DNA of 64,000 nt from Pseudomonas veronii. GTDB taxonomy: Bacteria; Pseudomonadota; Gammaproteobacteria; Pseudomonadales; Pseudomonadaceae. The translations under genes were made by a program, and so were the position numbers. The notes under the pieces are model-generated. The model had not been told where the DNA came from. It searched no databases and saw nothing but the letters and a program-made list of their open reading frames with translations. The DNA is taken from contig NZ_JYLL01000014.1 in NCBI RefSeq assembly GCF_001439695.1, forward strand, positions 62,001 to 126,000, in the 5' to 3' direction. Of the stretch, positions 61,434 to 64,000 are shown piece after piece. The stretch's first letter is position 1. Every line of letters begins with the position of its first letter.

Positions 61434-61463
61434 TGTACATAAATAGAGAAAGTGTCTTATATT
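61434..61463 (+). promoter_or_regulatory. ditA1 promoter, recurring element
   Basis: TGTACA (61434-61439), 18 bases with GAAAGTGT (GTGT at 61452-61455), TATATT (61458-61463), about 43 bases before the ATG. ditA1 is known to be induced by abietanes in BKME-9. Confidence 0.7.
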
Positions 61464-61505
61464 TCGCTGCGACTACTGTCGTGACGCTCTGATCAGGAGG
61501 CAATC

Positions 61506-62906
61506 ATGCTAACAAGAACAAGCCCCGTATTGTCTGATGGAACCAAGGTCTCTGACCTCATCTATCCCTCTAGCCGTGAAGTACAAATGCGCGTGTTGTC
61601 TGACCGCGAAATCTACGAGCTGGAGATGGAAAAAATCTTCGGCAAGATCTGGGTACTCCTGGGTCACGAGTCGGAGATCCCCAATTCCGGGGACTTCATG
61701 GTCCGCGACCTGGGCTCCGACTCGGTCATTGTTGCCCGTGGTAAAGAGGGCGAGGTGTTTGTAAACCTCAATGTGTGCCCGCACCGCGGCATGCGCATCA
61801 GCACCGCCGATTGTGGCAACACGCAAATTCATAAATGCATCTACCACGGCTGGGCCTTCCGCCCGAATGGCGACTTTGTCGGCTCACCCGTCGAGCGTGA
61901 GTGCATGCACGGCAAGATGCTGCCAAAAGAAGAACTGGGCCTGAAAAAGGCACGGGTCACGCTGTACGGCGGTCTGGTCTTTGCGACCTGGAATATCGAT
62001 GGGCCGTCGTTTGACGAATTCCTCGGCGATGCCAAGTGGTATTACGACATGCTGTTCTGCCGCTCCGACAAGGGCATGGAAGTACTCGGCCCACCGCAGC
62101 GCTTTATCGTTAACGCCAACTGGAAAACGGCTGGCGAGCAATCGGCGGCTGACGGTTTCCACACACTGACCTTGCACCGTTGGCTGGGCGAAGTGGGCAA
62201 TTACGCCAAGAAAGGCGAGGGTGAAACAGCCGACCTCAGCCCGGAAATGATCGGAGTTGAAATCAGCTCGCCCCATGGCCATGCCCTGCGCTGCATCGAC
62301 CTGGCGCGCAAGATCAAGCGCCTGACCGGCCTCGATCCGGCAGAGTTGAGTGTGCAGCAGAAGCTCGAAGCATTGCCGCCTGCCGGCATGACCGCCGACA
62401 TGGTCGAACAGCTGGCACGCAACTTGACCGAAGATCAGTTGAAAGTGCTCACCAGCATGCCGCCGCAAGTCGGTGGAATGTTCCCGAACATTCTTTTCGG
62501 TTTTGTCTACATTCCGCAGCCGGATGGCACTGTCGTCGGCTCGATGACCCTGCACGCCTACGTGCCGCAAGGTCCGGACAAGCTCGAGTTCGTCAACTGG
62601 GTATTTGCCGAGAAAGACGCTTCCCCGGAATTGCGCGACAAGATGCTCAAGCAAACCATCCAGCTGTTCGGCACGTCCGGCATGGTCGAGCAGGATGACT
62701 CCGATACCTGGCCGCACATGACGCTGGCTGCCAAGGGGGCGATGGGCCGCAAGAGCACGATGAAGTACCAGGCAGTCTTTGAAACGGGGGCGCCGGAAGG
62801 CTGGCCTGGCCCGGGCATCGTCAACGAAGGTTTCACCAAGGACGATACCCAGTGGCACTGGTGGTTGTACTGGCATGAGCTGATGACTGCATCGGACGAC
62901 AAGTAA
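61506..62906 (+). CDS. ditA1: Rieske dioxygenase alpha subunit
   Basis: A 466-residue large subunit of a ring-hydroxylating dioxygenase. Rieske cluster ligands are Cys91, His93, Cys111 and His114 (CPHRGM and CIYHGW). The mononuclear iron site is DGFHTLTLH with His219 and His224, and Asp216 is the bridging residue. GGAGG precedes the ATG. DitA hydroxylates 7-oxodehydroabietic acid at C11/C12 in BKME-9. The beta subunit follows after 90 bases, while its ferredoxin is 8.8 kb away. Confidence 0.93.
   Translation: MLTRTSPVLSDGTKVSDLIYPSSREVQMRVLSDREIYELEMEKIFGKIWVLLGHESEIPNSGDFMVRDLGSDSVIVARGKEGEVFVNLNVCPHRGMRISTADCGNTQIHKCIYHGWAFRPNGDFVGSPVERECMHGKMLPKEELGLKKARVTLYGGLVFATWNIDGPSFDEFLGDAKWYYDMLFCRSDKGMEVLGPPQRFIVNANWKTAGEQSAADGFHTLTLHRWLGEVGNYAKKGEGETADLSPEMIGVEISSPHGHALRCIDLARKIKRLTGLDPAELSVQQKLEALPPAGMTADMVEQLARNLTEDQLKVLTSMPPQVGGMFPNILFGFVYIPQPDGTVVGSMTLHAYVPQGPDKLEFVNWVFAEKDASPELRDKMLKQTIQLFGTSGMVEQDDSDTWPHMTLAAKGAMGRKSTMKYQAVFETGAPEGWPGPGIVNEGFTKDDTQWHWWLYWHELMTASDDK
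61511..61521 (+). promoter_or_regulatory. AANAANAA motifs inside the first codons of ditA1
   Basis: AACAAGAACAA in codons 2-6 gives two overlapping matches within the translation-initiation region. Confidence 0.5.
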
Positions 62907-62968
62907 AGCGTCTGTTACGCCTGGTATGACTGCGGTCCTGAGGGGCCGCAGTTGCTGGAAACCGCATT

Positions 62969-62979
62969 AACAAGAATAA
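62969..62979 (+). promoter_or_regulatory. AANAANAA motifs before ditA2
   Basis: AACAAGAATAA holds two overlapping matches just before the GAGGG ribosome site. Confidence 0.55.
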
Positions 62980-62996
62980 AAGTGAGGGAATGACTC

Positions 62997-63572
62997 ATGG
63001 CTCAGGTTCAACAACGCGGTGTGGAGGATATCCAGCCGGGTTCCCCAGTCGGTACCAAGCGAGTACCGGTAGGCTCGCCGATTTACAACGATGTGGTGAC
63101 CTTTCTCTACGAGGAAGCCACGCTGCTGGACCAGATTCGCCTGCAGGAGTGGGCCGAACGCCTGGACACCGACCTGGTGTACACAGTGCCGCTACGCCAG
63201 ACGCGCTTGGCCGCCGAGTTGAAAACCACCATCGTGCGCAGCGTTCAGCATTACCACGATGACTACCGCTCGATCATGGGCCGAATCCTGCGCCTGTCCG
63301 GCAAAAGTGCCTGGGCGGAAGATCCTCCTTCGCGTACCCGACGTCTGGTGACCAACGTGTTTGTCGAAGAAACCGACAAGAGCGATGAGTTTGTGGTGAC
63401 CAGTTACCTGCTGCTGACCCGTAGCCGGTTCAAGGACCACCACGTCGACATTATCAGTGGCGAACGGCGTGATGTGCTGCGCCTGAGTGAAGTGGGATTC
63501 AAGTTGGCGCGGCGCGAAGTCATCATTGACCAGGCGGTGCTTGGAACACCCAATCTGGCCGTCTTCCTCTAG
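62997..63572 (+). CDS. ditA2: Rieske dioxygenase beta subunit
   Basis: A 191-residue small subunit of a ring-hydroxylating dioxygenase (NTF2-like fold). VTFLYEEATLLDQIRLQEWAE near residue 40 and LRLSGKSAWAEDPPSRTRRLVTNV, followed by the C-terminal strand FKLARREVIIDQAV, are hallmarks of this family. It stabilises the alpha3beta3 oxygenase. ATG 62997 is used after GAGGG. Confidence 0.93.
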   Translation: MAQVQQRGVEDIQPGSPVGTKRVPVGSPIYNDVVTFLYEEATLLDQIRLQEWAERLDTDLVYTVPLRQTRLAAELKTTIVRSVQHYHDDYRSIMGRILRLSGKSAWAEDPPSRTRRLVTNVFVEETDKSDEFVVTSYLLLTRSRFKDHHVDIISGERRDVLRLSEVGFKLARREVIIDQAVLGTPNLAVFL

Positions 63573-63656
63573 TTCGTACCGGCGGTCTGGTTTGAACCCG
63601 GATCGCCGTACCTTGAAGGCATTGGCCGCTCTGTTCTTGACGCAAGAGCGAAGCGG

Positions 63657-64000
63657 CTATTGCTGTTGTCTCAGCCATTGCTGATCCTCTGCGCACAACT
63701 TGAGCTGCTCGTGGCTGAAATCCAGAGTCGAGCCTTTCATGCGCAGTGCCTGCTCCGCACGTTCGGGTTGCTGGCTGTAGCAGAGGGCGCTGGTAGCGGC
63801 GTGAATCTGGGCGTCGAGGTTGTACGCACGCCCCATCGAAATCAGGGTGCAGCGGCGAAGCAAAAGAGCCGCTTCGGCGGCTTCTTCATTGAGGGTGCTC
63901 AGTGCCCAGCGTGCCATACCTTCGCGAAGGTTGATGCCGCAGTAGGGGGCTGGTCTTTCGATCAGGGTGCCATCGACTTCCCAGCTCAGCTTTTCAACGC
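63657..64000 (-). CDS. Hypothetical protein, C-terminal part (cut by window edge)
   Basis: About 115 C-terminal codons of a minus-strand gene that is open to the window edge. Visible features are INLREGMARWALSTLNEEA, a helical AALLLRRCTLISMGRA and a polar C terminus DQQWLRQQQ. No signal or membrane segment is seen. I do not recognise a family; it looks like an ordinary Pseudomonas chromosomal gene that borders the catabolic region. The ATG at 63917 is not the start because the frame continues upstream. Confidence 0.55.
   Translation of the reverse strand, partial: VEKLSWEVDGTLIERPAPYCGINLREGMARWALSTLNEEAAEAALLLRRCTLISMGRAYNLDAQIHAATSALCYSQQPERAEQALRMKGSTLDFSHEQLKLCAEDQQWLRQQQ

Noticed and set aside
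63615..63652. Possible terminator GCCGCT/AGCGGC after ditA2
   Set aside because: The stem is imperfect and no T tract follows on either strand, so I cannot support it as a terminator.
1..64000. Mobile element, integrase, tRNA or CRISPR array
   Set aside because: I looked for transposase and integrase proteins, direct-repeat arrays and tRNA-like stretches and saw none; the region cannot be called a mobile island from this window alone.

Overview
The window reads as a Pseudomonas chromosome. It has high-GC coding sequence, GGAG-type ribosome binding sites, the CCTGTAGGAGCTGCCGAAGG-type intergenic repeat common in fluorescent pseudomonads, and many Pseudomonas-like families. Almost all of it is one large catabolic region for a hydrophobic, polycyclic, terpenoid-like substrate. 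I see no tRNA, rRNA, IS element, integrase or CRISPR array.

The right end (about 52.1-63.6 kb) has the content and order of the dit cluster for abietane diterpenoid (resin acid) degradation known from Pseudomonas abietaniphila BKME-9 and Burkholderia xenovorans LB400. It holds a 3Fe-4S/4Fe-4S-type ferredoxin (ditA3), an SDR (ditB), an extradiol ring-cleavage dioxygenase (ditC), a fumarylacetoacetase-fold enzyme, an MFS permease (ditE), an IclR regulator (ditR), an SCP-x-like thiolase with a DUF35 partner, an SDR, a second fumarylacetoacetase-fold enzyme, and the Rieske dioxygenase subunits (ditA1, ditA2). The ferredoxin gene lies about 8.8 kb from the oxygenase genes. Just upstream (42.4-52.1 kb) are a TetR regulator divergent from a P450 (ditQ-like), a lipocalin/CrtC-like protein, an SDR, an MFS permease, an NTF2-like protein, and a minus-strand group with SDR, ferredoxin reductase, 2Fe-2S ferredoxin and MFS permease, which looks like the P450 electron supply.

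Layout from the left: 0-2.1 kb, end of an acyl-CoA dehydrogenase, an APH-fold kinase-like protein and an SDR. 2.1-6.3 kb, folE and a large fused indolepyruvate-type ferredoxin oxidoreductase on the minus strand, probably ordinary chromosome genes. 6.5-7.0 kb, a small lipoprotein. 7.2-10.3 kb, DUF1302/DUF1329 pair 1. 10.3-16.2 kb, SDR, NTF2-like, degenerate APH-like, SDR, MFS and MDR oxidoreductase. 16.2-18.8 kb, AraC, LysR and TetR regulators. 19.1-22.5 kb, a P450-like gene remnant, a GMC oxidoreductase and an aldehyde dehydrogenase. 22.6-25.7 kb, DUF1302/DUF1329 pair 2. 25.9-30.7 kb, amidohydrolase, APH kinase, tyrosine phosphatase, EamA transporter and SDR. 31.1-42.3 kb, DUF1302/DUF1329 pair 3 followed by a YCF48-like propeller, an RND/MMPL transporter, a VOC protein, enoyl-CoA hydratase, SDR and a phytoene-desaturase-like flavoprotein.

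Two shared control signals tie the region together. First, five strong and two weaker copies of one promoter architecture (TGnACA-like -35, conserved AAAGTGT spacer, TATATT-like -10) precede the P450 remnant, the amidohydrolase operon, ditA3, the 59.7 kb SDR and ditA1, with weaker copies before the MDR gene and DUF1302 pair 3. Second, AANAANAA motifs, the Hfq/Crc catabolite-repression mark of pseudomonads, lie beside nearly every transcription-unit start. My reading is a resin-acid regulon induced through DitR-type control and silenced at translation when better carbon sources are present. It appears to carry an expanded, poorly understood envelope module (three DUF1302/DUF1329 pairs plus YCF48/RND). 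All functions come from sequence motifs and remembered literature; no database search was run.
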